From assembly GCA_020634035.1 (NCBI GenBank), contig JACKCM010000001.1, forward strand, positions 992,001 through 1,056,000: a stretch of DNA of 64,000 bases, in the 5' to 3' direction. Source of the DNA: Candidatus Obscuribacterales bacterium (GTDB lineage: Bacteria > Cyanobacteriota > Vampirovibrionia > Obscuribacterales > Obscuribacteraceae). Below the pieces are notes generated by a model. The model made no database searches and had not been told where the DNA came from. It worked only from the letters and a program-made list of their open reading frames with translations. Made by a program: the position numbers and the translations under genes. This document shows, piece by piece, positions 28,211 to 37,085 of this stretch (positions within the stretch are counted from its first letter, which is position 1; the number at the start of each line of letters is the position of its first letter).

Positions 28211-28437
28211 ATCAAATGTAGTACCATTTCAAGTATCTCTGTCGCTTCGATCCTGACACTGAATCCCGGGCTCAATTTATCTAACTCATTATTGGCACAG
28301 AGGGCTCGCTGCCGGCGAGACGGAATTGGAAGAGCTTTGCCGGACCGATGGCAACAAGTTAAAGCCTAGCCTGACGGATACGGGGAAATATTGGGAATAT
28401 TACCATTGCTAGTAAGCAGCGACCTGTTCTATATTTT
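28211..28437 (+). pseudogene. likely remnant of the TPR gene's 3' end
   Basis: Shifted frame from about 28305 to 28412 with protein-like composition (LAAGETELEELCRTDGNK) and a stop. Short stretches such as YHFKYLCRFDPDTESRAQF are interrupted by stops. No start signal; read as decayed coding DNA. Confidence 0.35.
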
Positions 28438-28467
28438 TTGAGAGTAGATCAAAACTGGTGTTACCAA

Positions 28468-29097
28468 ATGCAGAAAGTGATAGCCCTCGTTTTCGTAATC
28501 TGCTTTTTGGGTCAGTCTATTTTTTTGCTTGCTTCATATTTTGACTGTTTCGAACGAGAAAAACTCTATAGTGCCGGTTTGGATGCTTACCTTAAAGAGG
28601 ACTATCATAGTGCGGTGAACCTTTACACAAAGGCACTACGAGAAAACAGATTTACCGGTAAAAAAGATGAATTGTATGCCAAAACAGAGTGTTGTCTGGG
28701 CGAAACTTATTACGCTGTCAGACTCTACAATAAGGCTGAACCATTAATTCGGGACGCAATGTTGATCCAACTAGGATTGAAAGGAAATTTGGATCATAAT
28801 ACGGTCTGGTATAGATCCTCCTTGGTAAATTGTTTGGATGCTCAACATCGATATGCTGCAGCTGATTTATTGCTCGAAGAAGAAGTAAGCATAAGGAGGA
28901 CACTTGACCCGAAAGGCCCTGGAACAGCATTTAGATTATGTGCCATGGGAGGAAGATACCTAACACATAGAAGATTCGCTAAAGCTGCAAAACTTTTTGA
29001 AGAAGCGCTAGCTTTTGGTTGTGTTCGCGAAAAACGCGAACTCTCTAAATCCATTCAGGATCACTTATCGTATTGCCGGTCTGCCTCCCAAATGTAG
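28468..29097 (+). CDS. membrane-anchored TPR-like protein
   Basis: 209 aa from ATG 28468; a TTG at 28438 would add 10 residues. A hydrophobic N-terminal helix (VIALVFVICFLGQSIFLLA) is signal or anchor. TPR-type helices follow: LDAYLKEDYHSAVNLYTKAL, LGETYYAVRLYNKAEPLI and a C-terminal RFAKAAKLFEEALAFG. A protein-binding scaffold outside the membrane is likely. The stop abuts IS debris. Confidence 0.7.
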   Translation: MQKVIALVFVICFLGQSIFLLASYFDCFEREKLYSAGLDAYLKEDYHSAVNLYTKALRENRFTGKKDELYAKTECCLGETYYAVRLYNKAEPLIRDAMLIQLGLKGNLDHNTVWYRSSLVNCLDAQHRYAAADLLLEEEVSIRRTLDPKGPGTAFRLCAMGGRYLTHRRFAKAAKLFEEALAFGCVREKRELSKSIQDHLSYCRSASQM

Positions 29098-29216
29098 TGA
29101 TTTTCTAAAACAGAATTTCGTATTCTCTTCAATCGAGGGAGCATACAGGCTATCTTTGTTAGCTCCCCAAAAGTTCCCCCATGGCTTCGCAGCTAAAACT
29201 GTAAAACAAATGGCTT

Positions 29217-29424
29217 GGGCCTCCCCGGATTTGGTAGACACGGTTTTGGACAGAGGATGCTCCTGAAGTAAAATCACAAAGGAGAAAACCATGTCAAACA
29301 GAAAGAGCAAGAAGTACACTCAAGGAGGAGGCAGTCAGGTTAGCTAGTCTGCCAGGAACGAGTGCCGCCTCGGTAGCGAGAGAGCTGGGTGCCCATGCAT
29401 TGAAGCTTCGCAACTGGATCAAAG
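29217..29424 (+). pseudogene. IS3 remnant B, second fragment
   Basis: Matches 26457-26670: terminal repeat, AAGGAG, ATG 29291 and the OrfA HTH region, but about 8 bp are missing after KKY, giving an early stop, and the copy ends abruptly within codons for RNWIK. Its end joins the terminal repeat of the other IS3 type. Confidence 0.75.
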
Positions 29425-29471
29425 TGGTCTGTCCCCCAATAGATAGACAGAAAAATTTCTACGATACCTCG
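29425..29471 (+). repeat. solo terminal repeat of the RHS-gene IS3 element
   Basis: About 47 bp starting TGGTCTGTCCCCC, with one mismatch to the left end of the element at 23138. No transposase follows, so a second insertion was here and was deleted, leaving one end. Confidence 0.8.
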
Positions 29472-29517
29472 CTTTTGCTATGATTACATCAAGTTCGAGA
29501 AGAAGGGAGTTGAGAAT

Positions 29518-29949
29518 GTGACATACGATCTCGCTATTTTTAATCCAGAAACAAGCCCAAAAGAACCTACAGAATTCAAGAACTGGTATTTAAAACAGGG
29601 TGAGTGGACTGAGCCTCATGACTATGATGATCCATCAGTATGCACCAAAGCTATGCGTGCCTGGTATCTAGAAATGACTAACTCTTTTCCTGATTTGAAT
29701 ACTGTCGATGACTCAGTGACTGCCACAGAAGATTTTGATCTGCGGCAGTATATGGCAGACTATTCAATTGGTTCTCAAATAATTTACGTTGCATTTCAAT
29801 GGTCAAAACAGAAGGAGGCGTACGATTCTTGCCTTAAGTTAGCAAAGAAGCATGGAGTAGTATTCTTTGATGTAAGTGCTGAAATTGCAGGAGTCTACTT
29901 TCCAACAAACGACGGAGATCTAGTAAAAACCTTTAGTATTGAATGGTAA
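29518..29949 (+). CDS. small acidic cytosolic protein, unknown family
   Basis: 143 aa. MTYDLAIFNPETSPKEPTEF start, Trp-rich (WYLKQGEW, AWYLEM, FQWSKQK), mixed alpha/beta, no export signal. GGGAG 8 nt before the GTG. A truncated relative with the same N-terminal pattern (MSFDVMLFDPSNV) lies at 30824 on the other strand. Small Trp-rich acidic proteins in such clusters are often immunity proteins; nothing here proves it. Confidence 0.6.
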   Translation: MTYDLAIFNPETSPKEPTEFKNWYLKQGEWTEPHDYDDPSVCTKAMRAWYLEMTNSFPDLNTVDDSVTATEDFDLRQYMADYSIGSQIIYVAFQWSKQKEAYDSCLKLAKKHGVVFFDVSAEIAGVYFPTNDGDLVKTFSIEW

Positions 29950-30059
29950 AGTTCTTAGGAAAGTCTAAAGTTAATCAGATAGAAGCGCTTAGCGAAAGAA
30001 CCAAACATGATAAAAAAGCTTTTCGAGTACCCTTCAAATCATTGTACTCGTCCGGTGAA

Positions 30060-30190
30060 CCACATCTAGCATCAAAAAGAGTTCTGTAGCATTCTCTAAA
30101 CCCTGGTGAACTTGCCGTCTTTGTCAATTGTGGGAGAAGCTGGCCAATTGACCGCTTGGCGGAGCGCGGCTTGTGGGCAGTTGGATTCAT
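30060..30190 (-). pseudogene. decayed second copy of the propeller gene's 5' end
   Basis: From the start codon at 30190 (MNPTAHKPRSAK) the sequence matches the gene at 27853, jumps over about 155 bp and continues with DNA matching the region encoding the first propeller unit, out of frame. An internal deletion made the copy non-functional. Confidence 0.7.
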
Positions 30191-30240
30191 CGTGGGCTCT
30201 TTATACTCTGGGAGACTTCGTAAGTTGATCATAGCCGAAG
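30191..30240 (-). promoter_or_regulatory. leader/promoter repeat, copy 2
   Basis: Matches copies at 27854 and 31547, including TATGAT (30231-30236 on the minus strand). It now precedes only a pseudogene. Confidence 0.6.
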
Positions 30241-30266
30241 GTGCGCGAACGCATGTGTGGTTTTGC

Positions 30267-30725
30267 CTAGTGGTTCTGGCTTTTGTGATCCCTGTGATAG
30301 GCTTGCCAGGCAAGACAATAGAGCGCGTTTTGCCAGTAGTATGTCACCTCATCAGACTTCGGCTCTTGCGACAATTCCCTCAGGTGTTTGATATTCCATT
30401 TAAGAGCCCCATGTGCAAAGAACGAGCCGGTCATGCCCTTGTGCCGTCTGAGCTTGATAATTTCTTGTCCCTCCTGAATATCTCGTTCCGCCACCTGACC
30501 AACTACAGACTCCAGGTCGGTTTGATAGCCGACCATCTCGATAGAGGGATAGCCGTTTTGAAAGGCGAAAACCTCTACGTCTTCGGTGCTGATGACTTTG
30601 CCGAATGGAATATCGCGAATCGCAAAGACTGCCTGGTATTTCTCTGGGGCGGAATGGAGGTATCGGTAGCAGAAGAGCGCGTTGGCGCAGAGTGCCAGAA
30701 TGATCAAAATAGCTGGTTGCTTCAT
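30267..30725 (-). CDS. SAF-domain secreted protein (CpaB/FlgA-like)
   Basis: 152 aa. An N-terminal hydrophobic helix (AILIILALCANALFCY) then a SAF domain at about 30-95: AVFAIRDIPFGKVISTEDVE and VAERDIQEGQEI. SAF domains occur in CpaB pilus proteins and FlgA chaperones, but this protein is much shorter and no pilus or flagellar genes are near. A second SAF protein is at 58196. The C-terminal 50 residues are polar and unfamiliar. Confidence 0.7.
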   Translation of the reverse strand: MKQPAILIILALCANALFCYRYLHSAPEKYQAVFAIRDIPFGKVISTEDVEVFAFQNGYPSIEMVGYQTDLESVVGQVAERDIQEGQEIIKLRRHKGMTGSFFAHGALKWNIKHLRELSQEPKSDEVTYYWQNALYCLAWQAYHRDHKSQNH

Positions 30726-30823
30726 CTGCTGTCCTCAATCTGATACCACGATCTCTCTTTCGGCGAGAGCATGGCAAATGGTGTCTTCAAGCCTAGATCG
30801 AAGGGACCACTTGTTTCAATGAA

Positions 30824-31030
30824 TCACAGGACAGTTTGAAAAGTGTTGGTGGTGCGCGGGGTGTTGAGGTGTGCGCACCACTGTTTGATTCTGTCGGAGC
30901 TGTTGTCTAGCTCTCTATCATTATCGGCGTCCATTCCATGCAGGTTATATTGTCTTTCAATCCAGGTAATGCATTCTTCCTTGTTGGAACTGACATTTGA
31001 TGGATCAAAAAGCATTACATCAAAAGACAT
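30824..31030 (-). pseudogene. truncated relative of the 29518 protein
   Basis: 68 codons from ATG 31030. MSFDVMLFDPSNVSSNKEE matches the beginning of the 143-residue protein at 29518 in pattern, then the frame ends after FQTVL. About half the protein is missing, so it is probably a fragment. Confidence 0.45.
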
Positions 31031-31111
31031 TGGCGGAATTCTCTGACTGGAGACCAGACTATTGTACAGGTGCACCTGATAGATGCTAGATGTGGTTCAA
31101 CGGAGGGGGCT

Positions 31112-31546
31112 CTAAAACACGCAACGTCCGCCCGGATTTACAAGCGAATCACCTACCCGTAGAAGATTTGCTTCACTATCTAATTTGTACGTTACATGAT
31201 AGTCGATAGGTTCTGATCCGAGTCGCTCGATTTTGATTAGGATAGCGTCTGTTTTTTCTCCGTTGTATTCTACCGTCGCATCTGCTACAAAAGCCACTCC
31301 TACGAATTCTCCACTTTCTGCTTGGATACAGAAAATGCGCTGCAACATTCTCATACTTTCAGTTGCTTCAGGAACTTCTTCCAATGAGTCGCATGCGTAG
31401 ATGTATCTTATCTCGCCATTTGCGTGTTGAGCTACTCCAAAAGGCTGAAAGGAGCCGAGATCCTTTAGAGTTTCAGCAGCTAATTTAAACGCAGCATTAA
31501 CTATAGGATCTTCAAAAATTTCCGACATAGAGGCGGTTGGATTCAT
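31112..31546 (-). CDS. small cytosolic protein, founder of a fragmented family
   Basis: 144 aa, intact. MNPTAS then MSEIFEDPIVNAAFKLAAET, a strand-rich centre and the C-terminus DYHVTYKLDSEANLL. It shares the MNPTA leader with the propeller gene, though the proteins are unrelated beyond the first residues, so the leader was captured. Remnants of the same family are at 32517, 36352 and 46154. Function unknown. Confidence 0.65.
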   Translation of the reverse strand: MNPTASMSEIFEDPIVNAAFKLAAETLKDLGSFQPFGVAQHANGEIRYIYACDSLEEVPEATESMRMLQRIFCIQAESGEFVGVAFVADATVEYNGEKTDAILIKIERLGSEPIDYHVTYKLDSEANLLRVGDSLVNPGGRCVF

Positions 31547-31596
31547 TGGTGACTCATTAAACTCTGGGAGACCTCATAAGTCGATCATAGCCGATG
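31547..31596 (-). promoter_or_regulatory. leader/promoter repeat, copy 3
   Basis: Matches the leaders at 27854 and 30191 over about 48 bp with the TATGAT box at 31584-31589 (minus strand); just upstream CCGAT-AAAC-ATCGG forms a small hairpin. It drives an unrelated gene. Confidence 0.6.
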
Positions 31597-31790
31597 TTTA
31601 TCGGCTTTTGGTGATGTGTTCTAAGCATACCTCGGGAAGTATGGCGAGAGATTGAATTTGACCCTGATCAATGAGTCGGAGGTTGCGTTTAGGCAAATGT
31701 ACGTGATCACGAAGCGCTCACGCGCCAAAACGGATCATCTGGAGTTAGCAAGCTTTATATCGATTCGAAATGCTCCATGATTTTGGAATC

Positions 31791-32507
31791 TTATCTATCG
31801 TTCTTGGGATTGTAGGTTCTCGCGCACTTTTTGAGCTTTAAGGCTTCCTGCTCCTGGATGGTTGTAGGCGGCTTATCGATGCCGACGCCGCAAATATGCA
31901 TATCTCTTGGGCCTTCACAAATTCCCAATTCGACAGGCTGCTTTAGCGTCCCATCTTCAGCGCGCCCACCGCGATGGTCTGGAATATTCTTTGCCAGGTG
32001 CCAATGTTTGTCTACGGGCAGATCGCAATCTACTCTGAAGGCAACGCATTGGTGATTTTTGAATTTTAGCTCGAGTTCGATGGGCTCCCATTTTGATTTG
32101 CTCCAACCGAAGAATAGAAACTTGAGCAGATTCCTTCTCTTCTCTGCCGGGGTCCAGTGGCTGAGCATATCGTCGAAGGTGTGATACTTTAGTTCGCTGC
32201 AACACTGCCTGGGATACAAGAGCGGGTAGAGCGCCGGTGTTTTCTCTTTGTCAATCAGAAGAAGTGCCATTTGTCCATTTACAGAGTTTGTTAGGACAAA
32301 GCCGGTTGTTTGCCCATCTCCGCCGTAGAAGTAGCTTGGAGGAACGGGCAGGTTCCTGCTGTCCTGTCCATTGTGCGAAGCTCTGAGCTTACTTTTGCTG
32401 GGGCTGGAAGTATCGGCGGCAAGGCTAGGGTCAGACGTTTTAGCGGCTACGGAGCCGGGTACCAAGAAGAATGTCGCCAGTAGTAATAATAGTGTCAGAA
32501 TCATCAC
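31791..32507 (-). CDS. secreted protein of unknown function
   Basis: 238 aa. Signal peptide (ILTLLLLLATFFLVPGSVAA), a Ser/Lys/Asp linker, then a globular domain with strands (GQTTGFVLTNSVNGQMALLL) and Trp-rich helices (FFGWSKSKWEPIELELKF). A His/Cys-containing C-terminal part (EGPRDMHICGVG). No family recognised; single gene between decayed fragments. Confidence 0.65.
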   Translation of the reverse strand: MMILTLLLLLATFFLVPGSVAAKTSDPSLAADTSSPSKSKLRASHNGQDSRNLPVPPSYFYGGDGQTTGFVLTNSVNGQMALLLIDKEKTPALYPLLYPRQCCSELKYHTFDDMLSHWTPAEKRRNLLKFLFFGWSKSKWEPIELELKFKNHQCVAFRVDCDLPVDKHWHLAKNIPDHRGGRAEDGTLKQPVELGICEGPRDMHICGVGIDKPPTTIQEQEALKLKKCARTYNPKNDR

Positions 32508-32516
32508 TGCTATTAA

Positions 32517-32644
32517 ACCATGAGGCAGCCGATTCTACGGACTATTATGTTACCTATGAGCTGGACGGCCGGAAAGTAACTATAGGCGAAGTCATTTCGG
32601 AGCCATGGCATCCAAGGAGCATCTATCGAATTTTCGATCTTTAA
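32517..32644 (+). pseudogene. C-terminal remnant of the 31112 family
   Basis: Open frame TDYYVTYELDGRKVTIGE ending IYRIFDL and stop, matching DYHVTYKLD near the end of the 31112 protein. No start or upstream domain. Confidence 0.55.
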
Positions 32645-32700
32645 GCGAATGGGCACCGGTGTAGTCTCTCTATCGATCGGCTACCCAAGCTGCACCAGCA
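32621..32700 (+). repeat. dispersed repeat, copy 1 (gene end plus 3' flank)
   Basis: About 80 bp shared with 36352-36430: last codons of the small-gene family (IYRI-F/L-DL stop) and the following flank including TCGGCTACCCAA and TGCACCAGCA. Moderate divergence. Confidence 0.65.
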
Positions 32701-32751
32701 CGTAGTAGATCGGGATCCAGATTGCTGGTACACCCTTTTGCAGAGTGCTAG

Positions 32752-33534
32752 CTAGTCCCACCAAAGCGTAATCCGGCTACCTTTTCTAAGTTGCTCTTCT
32801 AGTTCTATTTTCCAATCGGAATACATATGCAAGTCAGGACAAAACTTGCCCATGTCAGCAACTAACTTTTTCAGTTGCTCTGCTTTTCGAATTGGATTGA
32901 ACTTGATTATTATTGCATCGTGGGTGGCTCCAAGCAGAGTCACTCTATGTTCTTTCTTCCATGTTTTCAATTTCCTGATAATCGTCGAGTTGAAAACATG
33001 CGCTTCGCCTCCTGTGGTATTTCTGGCTTTTACAAAATCTTCGTCAGTCACCGCTATTGATACTATAGCCTTCGGTTTCTTCCCGTATGGACAATAATAC
33101 AAGAATGCACTGTATCCCTTGGGCAGGATCTCTCGCAACGTGTCTATCTTTTGCTCAATGTCAATTTCAACATCTAAGCCCTCTACAATCACTGGATTGA
33201 ATCCTGGTTTGATTTTGTTCTCAGTTAGCAATCCAAATCGAGTTAGAGGATCGGTTTCTAATGGATTGCATTGCTCTAGTTGAATAGCCCTTTTGTAGAC
33301 TCTTCCGATTTTGCTTACTTTGTTAATTAAGGCTGGTTCAAATCCTAAATCTTGAATGCTTTTTCTCTTTCGCTTAATTCGCTTGGGCTCGCCAAACCAA
33401 GTAGTGTCCATTACCTTTGAAAGAAACTTCTTTACACAGCTAGTACAAGTAGGAAGAGTTCCCGGCTGATAAGGTCTGTCAAGAGCTTTGCCACATTCGT
33501 GACACTTCAAATCTCCCATTCTAGAATTCTCCAT
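32752..33534 (-). CDS. DUF4253 protein with N-terminal zinc ribbon
   Basis: 260 aa from ATG 33534 (a second ATG at 33519). A CxxC...CxxC ribbon (CHECG, CTSC) occupies the first 40 residues; a basic stretch follows; the C-terminal 150 residues fit DUF4253, including LPKGYSAFLYY, LKTWKKEHRVTLLGA and the typical ending LWWD. DUF4253 proteins are uncharacterised and often occur singly. Another, with a signal peptide in place of the ribbon, is at 53651. Confidence 0.75.
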   Translation of the reverse strand: MENSRMGDLKCHECGKALDRPYQPGTLPTCTSCVKKFLSKVMDTTWFGEPKRIKRKRKSIQDLGFEPALINKVSKIGRVYKRAIQLEQCNPLETDPLTRFGLLTENKIKPGFNPVIVEGLDVEIDIEQKIDTLREILPKGYSAFLYYCPYGKKPKAIVSIAVTDEDFVKARNTTGGEAHVFNSTIIRKLKTWKKEHRVTLLGATHDAIIIKFNPIRKAEQLKKLVADMGKFCPDLHMYSDWKIELEEQLRKGSRITLWWD

Positions 33535-33727
33535 GACCCGGCAGCCAAAATAATTGTACCTGTACATGAAACAATTTGATCTGTTGGTACCATTACAAAA
33601 ATCGCTTAGAGCTAAGGCTGGTAAGATGTTGGAGCAATACTTTGACTCTAGCGAGAAATACAGGTATTGCTCTAATATACCTGTTGTCTATCAAGATTAT
33701 TCTTCGTTTCCGCTTCGATTTATGTTC

Positions 33728-34783
33728 ATGAATAGAATACTACAAGCTGTCGTTGCATTGCTTCTGTCCACAGGACTAGCTCTGATTTGTGGCTCGATTG
33801 CTGCTGCATCTTCGAGCGACCTGTTTTGGATTGCAGGTTCGATGGACGTGAGCAAAAAGGCTTCTCTTTGTATGCGAAAGGGAAAGCTGTTAGTAGTGCA
33901 AAGTCAAAGGCCATTTTTGACTAAAGTTGACATCAGGCGGAAGAAATTGTCGCCGTATCGTTTTCCATATGACCTGGTGCCGATACTTCTGCGCGCGACC
34001 AGCGACGGAAGACTTTATTTTGTAGCCAGTGCCGAAGGGAAGAATGCTATCTATTTCGAAGATGCCCATGGTCTGAAGGCTGTTCCACTACCTGAATCAA
34101 TTACACGAGAGCAGCTCGGCAGTCTCAAATTGTCTGTAAATAGATATGGAGTGTGTTTCTGCAAGTCAAATGACCTTTACATTCGCGACGAAGATAAGTG
34201 GCTCAAGGTAGAGATCCCGCTTGTTAAGAGGGGAGGGGCACCGCATGTGATGCTAATGGGCAAAGACGACATATTTTTCGGATACCATTTTGGCGAGCGG
34301 GGAGGGGCTCTGGTAAGTTTCAATAAAAGCAAGAAGGAGTTTTTCAAAACCGAGCAGGTGCCTCGCGTTACGGTAATGGCTTTAGACAATTCAGGTAGAC
34401 TTTGGTTTGCCACCAGCAGTACGTTTTTGCTGGAATCGGGCAGCTGCGTGCGCATGTATCATAATGGGAAGCTTTTGCTAATGGCTGACAATCATAGTGA
34501 AAGCAGGCGAAGTGGAGCTACTGAGCTTACATCGTCAGACAACTGGGACTTTCCGCCAACAGAGTTTACTGCTCTGGCATTCGATAAGGCTAATGAGATT
34601 TATCTGGGAACGTCTGGCGAAGGCGTGTTTAAGTCGGTATCAGGAAAGTTCAAACAAGTATCAGAAGGTCCATATTATGGCTCGGCAGGAAAGTTCTACG
34701 TGTCCGACGTTCTTCCTCTCAAACAGAATGTGCTTATGTTGATTCCTGGGAAGGGCGTTTATTGTCAAAAGGTCGAGGACTGA
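33728..34783 (+). CDS. secreted beta-propeller-like protein
   Basis: 351 aa from ATG 33728; ATG 33722 also fits, and the frame is open further upstream without a start signal. Signal peptide (LQAVVALLLSTGLALICGSIAAA). The body has repeated strand motifs like two-component regulator propellers: DGRLYFVASAEGKNAIYFED, DNSGRLWFATSSTFLL, DKANEIYLGTSGEGVFK. No enzyme motif. Probably periplasmic ligand or protein binding. Confidence 0.7.
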   Translation: MNRILQAVVALLLSTGLALICGSIAAASSSDLFWIAGSMDVSKKASLCMRKGKLLVVQSQRPFLTKVDIRRKKLSPYRFPYDLVPILLRATSDGRLYFVASAEGKNAIYFEDAHGLKAVPLPESITREQLGSLKLSVNRYGVCFCKSNDLYIRDEDKWLKVEIPLVKRGGAPHVMLMGKDDIFFGYHFGERGGALVSFNKSKKEFFKTEQVPRVTVMALDNSGRLWFATSSTFLLESGSCVRMYHNGKLLLMADNHSESRRSGATELTSSDNWDFPPTEFTALAFDKANEIYLGTSGEGVFKSVSGKFKQVSEGPYYGSAGKFYVSDVLPLKQNVLMLIPGKGVYCQKVED

Positions 34784-34919
34784 AGTGTATCCTTCTGACT
34801 GGTCTGTAGAGCTTGTTTCTCACACCACAGGATTCCTTTTGGGGTGTCTTCCTGTTCTTGTAAGCGTGGCTTCGTTAGGGTAATATTCAACGCTGCGAAT
34901 GTATTCCTGGAGAAATTTC

Positions 34920-35750
34920 ATGCTTGCGGCTCCTCTGAATGAGAATCTATCGGATTTGATTGACAAGCATGGACTGCAGGAATATAAGGAAAGAATTTTT
35001 GCGATGGCAAAAGACACTTTCGTGGTGCAAACTCAAAAGAGTTTATCTGATTTTGGGCTGAACTCAAGGGGTGGAGGGTTGCCCAGTCTTCCGCCAGGTG
35101 CGAATTGGCCGAGGAACAAAGAGGGTGAACCTCTTTCTTTTATTTGTCAGTTCAATTTAACTGAGATTTCTCACGACTTCGATATCGACCTGCTTCCTAA
35201 GACCGGCATGCTCAGCTTCTTTGTCGATACAGAGGACTATGTTTGGGGGTGGGAGAGCGACAATTTATTGTCCTGGAGAGTCTATTTTTCTGAAGATGAG
35301 AAGCTGTGCGAGCCGATTCCTTTTCCCGATGACATGCCGGATTACCTTAGGACAGAGCCGAAAGATATAACTTTGCTCCACAGTTTTTGTTTGCCTGACA
35401 GGTATGATTTGAATTGCTTAGATCAAGAAGTTGCCCGACACGATGGTTATTTTAAGCTGTTGTGGGATATAGCCACCTTTAAGAGTCGACTGATGGGTTA
35501 TCCTGGTATTCAGCTAGAGGAAGATGTAGTAATGGAATTTTGTAAAAGCTTGTTAGAAGCAAATTCTAGTGCCGCTTCCCAAACGGGTGAGAAACAAGCA
35601 CTAGATTGGACAATGTTATTTCAGCTCGATACGGAGAGTGATATAGGTTTCGAATGCCTTGGTAGCACACTCTATTTTTTGATTAGGAAAGAGCATCTAG
35701 AAGCGAGTGATTTTTCTGAAGTCTATCTTCTCGTACAGACGAGCACTTGA
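34920..35750 (+). CDS. DUF1963 (YwqG-like) protein
   Basis: 276 aa, cytosolic. Family pattern: SRGGGLPSLPPGANWPRN, PLSFICQFNLTEI, GMLSFFVDTEDYVWGW, and a late HDGYFKLLWD plus LLFQLDTESDIGFE. DUF1963 proteins are common in accessory regions and have been linked by context to polymorphic-toxin immunity. TGGAG about 9 nt before ATG 34920 decides the start. Confidence 0.85.
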   Translation: MLAAPLNENLSDLIDKHGLQEYKERIFAMAKDTFVVQTQKSLSDFGLNSRGGGLPSLPPGANWPRNKEGEPLSFICQFNLTEISHDFDIDLLPKTGMLSFFVDTEDYVWGWESDNLLSWRVYFSEDEKLCEPIPFPDDMPDYLRTEPKDITLLHSFCLPDRYDLNCLDQEVARHDGYFKLLWDIATFKSRLMGYPGIQLEEDVVMEFCKSLLEANSSAASQTGEKQALDWTMLFQLDTESDIGFECLGSTLYFLIRKEHLEASDFSEVYLLVQTST

Positions 35751-35783
35751 AGCACTTTAGTAATCAAGTTAGTTTAGTTGGGG

Positions 35784-36338
35784 TCAGTACACTTTATCCT
35801 GGTCGTTTATTGCTTTTGTGTTGGTCGACAAAAGAGGATTGCTTGAGAAAACTATCTGGTGCCAGGCGCCACTCAAATGAGCATAAAACAAATTAGGAAT
35901 TAGTAATCCAATCAGCAGAACTGGAAGTGAGAGTGAGGTCAAGACAATCATTACAATCGCTCTGGCTTTTGGCATGGGAGCGGAAGATATCGACCAGATA
36001 ATCAAAAAAATCGGCGGCACGATCATCGAGATGCTAATGGCTAGCATCGCCCACCAATTGGTCGATGAACAAAATTGCCATAGAAATCCCACGAATACAA
36101 AACCCGATACGAGCAAAAGTAAAAGCTTCTTGAACTCAATCTTTGCAGCCAGCTTGAATAGATGAATAAACACAAACGGCCAGGTAAGCTGTAACAGGAA
36201 ATAGTAAGCAAGAAACCAGAGAGAACCGTCGTAATTCATAGGGATGCACCAGGTCGAAGAATTCATGACGATGAAGGATGGTTCTATCATATACGCAATC
36301 GAACTGAGAAGAAAGAACAGGGATTCGGAGAGCATCAC
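35784..36338 (-). CDS. polytopic membrane protein (duplicated family)
   Basis: 184 aa with five hydrophobic segments, e.g. LAYYFLLQLTWPFVFIHLF, KLLLLLVSGFVFVGFLW, AISISMIVPPIFLIIW. Unknown function. A damaged copy lies at 39429. The DNA just upstream of the start (36339-36350) equals the end of the signal peptidase gene at 39902, showing that a block of lepB end plus this gene was duplicated. Confidence 0.7.
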   Translation of the reverse strand: MMLSESLFFLLSSIAYMIEPSFIVMNSSTWCIPMNYDGSLWFLAYYFLLQLTWPFVFIHLFKLAAKIEFKKLLLLLVSGFVFVGFLWQFCSSTNWWAMLAISISMIVPPIFLIIWSISSAPMPKARAIVMIVLTSLSLPVLLIGLLIPNLFYAHLSGAWHQIVFSSNPLLSTNTKAINDQDKVY

Positions 36339-36351
36339 ATGTAGAAGACAA

Positions 36352-36430
36352 ATTTATCGAATTTTAGACCTTTAAGCGATGGCGCCACGGTTGTTGGTGC
36401 TCTGAATCGGCTACCCAAAATGCACCAGCA
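36352..36430 (+). repeat. dispersed repeat, copy 2
   Basis: Matches 32621-32700; keeps IYRILDL and stop (36352-36376) of the small-gene family and the 3' flank. It joins the duplicated lepB end at GAAGACAAA. Confidence 0.65.
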
Positions 36431-36490
36431 AATTTTATCCGTGGCTTTTAGAATGAGCACCGAAACTAGTGGCGGGAAAAATCTGCCTTG

Positions 36491-36982
36491 TCACTGAGTC
36501 GATTGGAGTTCTTCGAAAGTGCAGTCGTCATCCATGTAATGATAGCCAACAATACTCACGAATAAGTCTACAGGTACTTCAAAAAGATTGTTGCCTTCAG
36601 CTAAATTTTTGCGCTCCATTTCTTTTACGCTTTCAGGAGGTTCGCCTTCGAATTCAAGACCGCTATTTTGCCATGAAGAGGAGTCCTTTTTTACTGACCA
36701 GATAGTCTTTCCTTTTTCAAACTTCGTTGCTGTGGATGCCATGACATGCTCTTCGAACTCCAGGTAGTAAACAGCATTTAGAAACGAAAGGCGCTTGATG
36801 TTCTGAAGGCTTTCATCGTCGTCAAAACAGCTTCCAAAGTGGACTAAGTACCAGTCATGCAAGTAACCCCCACCTATTTTTCTAAAATCGGTAAGTTCAC
36901 AGCCGGTCTTTTCTAAGTGCAAGTTATCGAGAACTACTGACTCTTGCAATTTTGCAGCGACGTAGGTTCCACTTGTGCTCAT
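36491..36982 (-). CDS. cytosolic protein of unknown family
   Basis: 163 aa, no export signal, acidic (FDDDESL, YMDDDCTFEEL). Beta-rich start and a middle LSFLNAVYYLEFEEH. AAAGGAG 7 nt before the ATG gives a firm start. Immunity-like size and composition only. Confidence 0.65.
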   Translation of the reverse strand: MSTSGTYVAAKLQESVVLDNLHLEKTGCELTDFRKIGGGYLHDWYLVHFGSCFDDDESLQNIKRLSFLNAVYYLEFEEHVMASTATKFEKGKTIWSVKKDSSSWQNSGLEFEGEPPESVKEMERKNLAEGNNLFEVPVDLFVSIVGYHYMDDDCTFEELQSTQ

Positions 36983-37085
36983 TGAGAGCTCCTTTATTGA
37001 TCATGCAGCGCTTGAAGCTATACTCGATTCCATTTTGTGATTTGTAGTTGGCTATTGGGGTTTCCATATCTAAATTGGGAATTAA

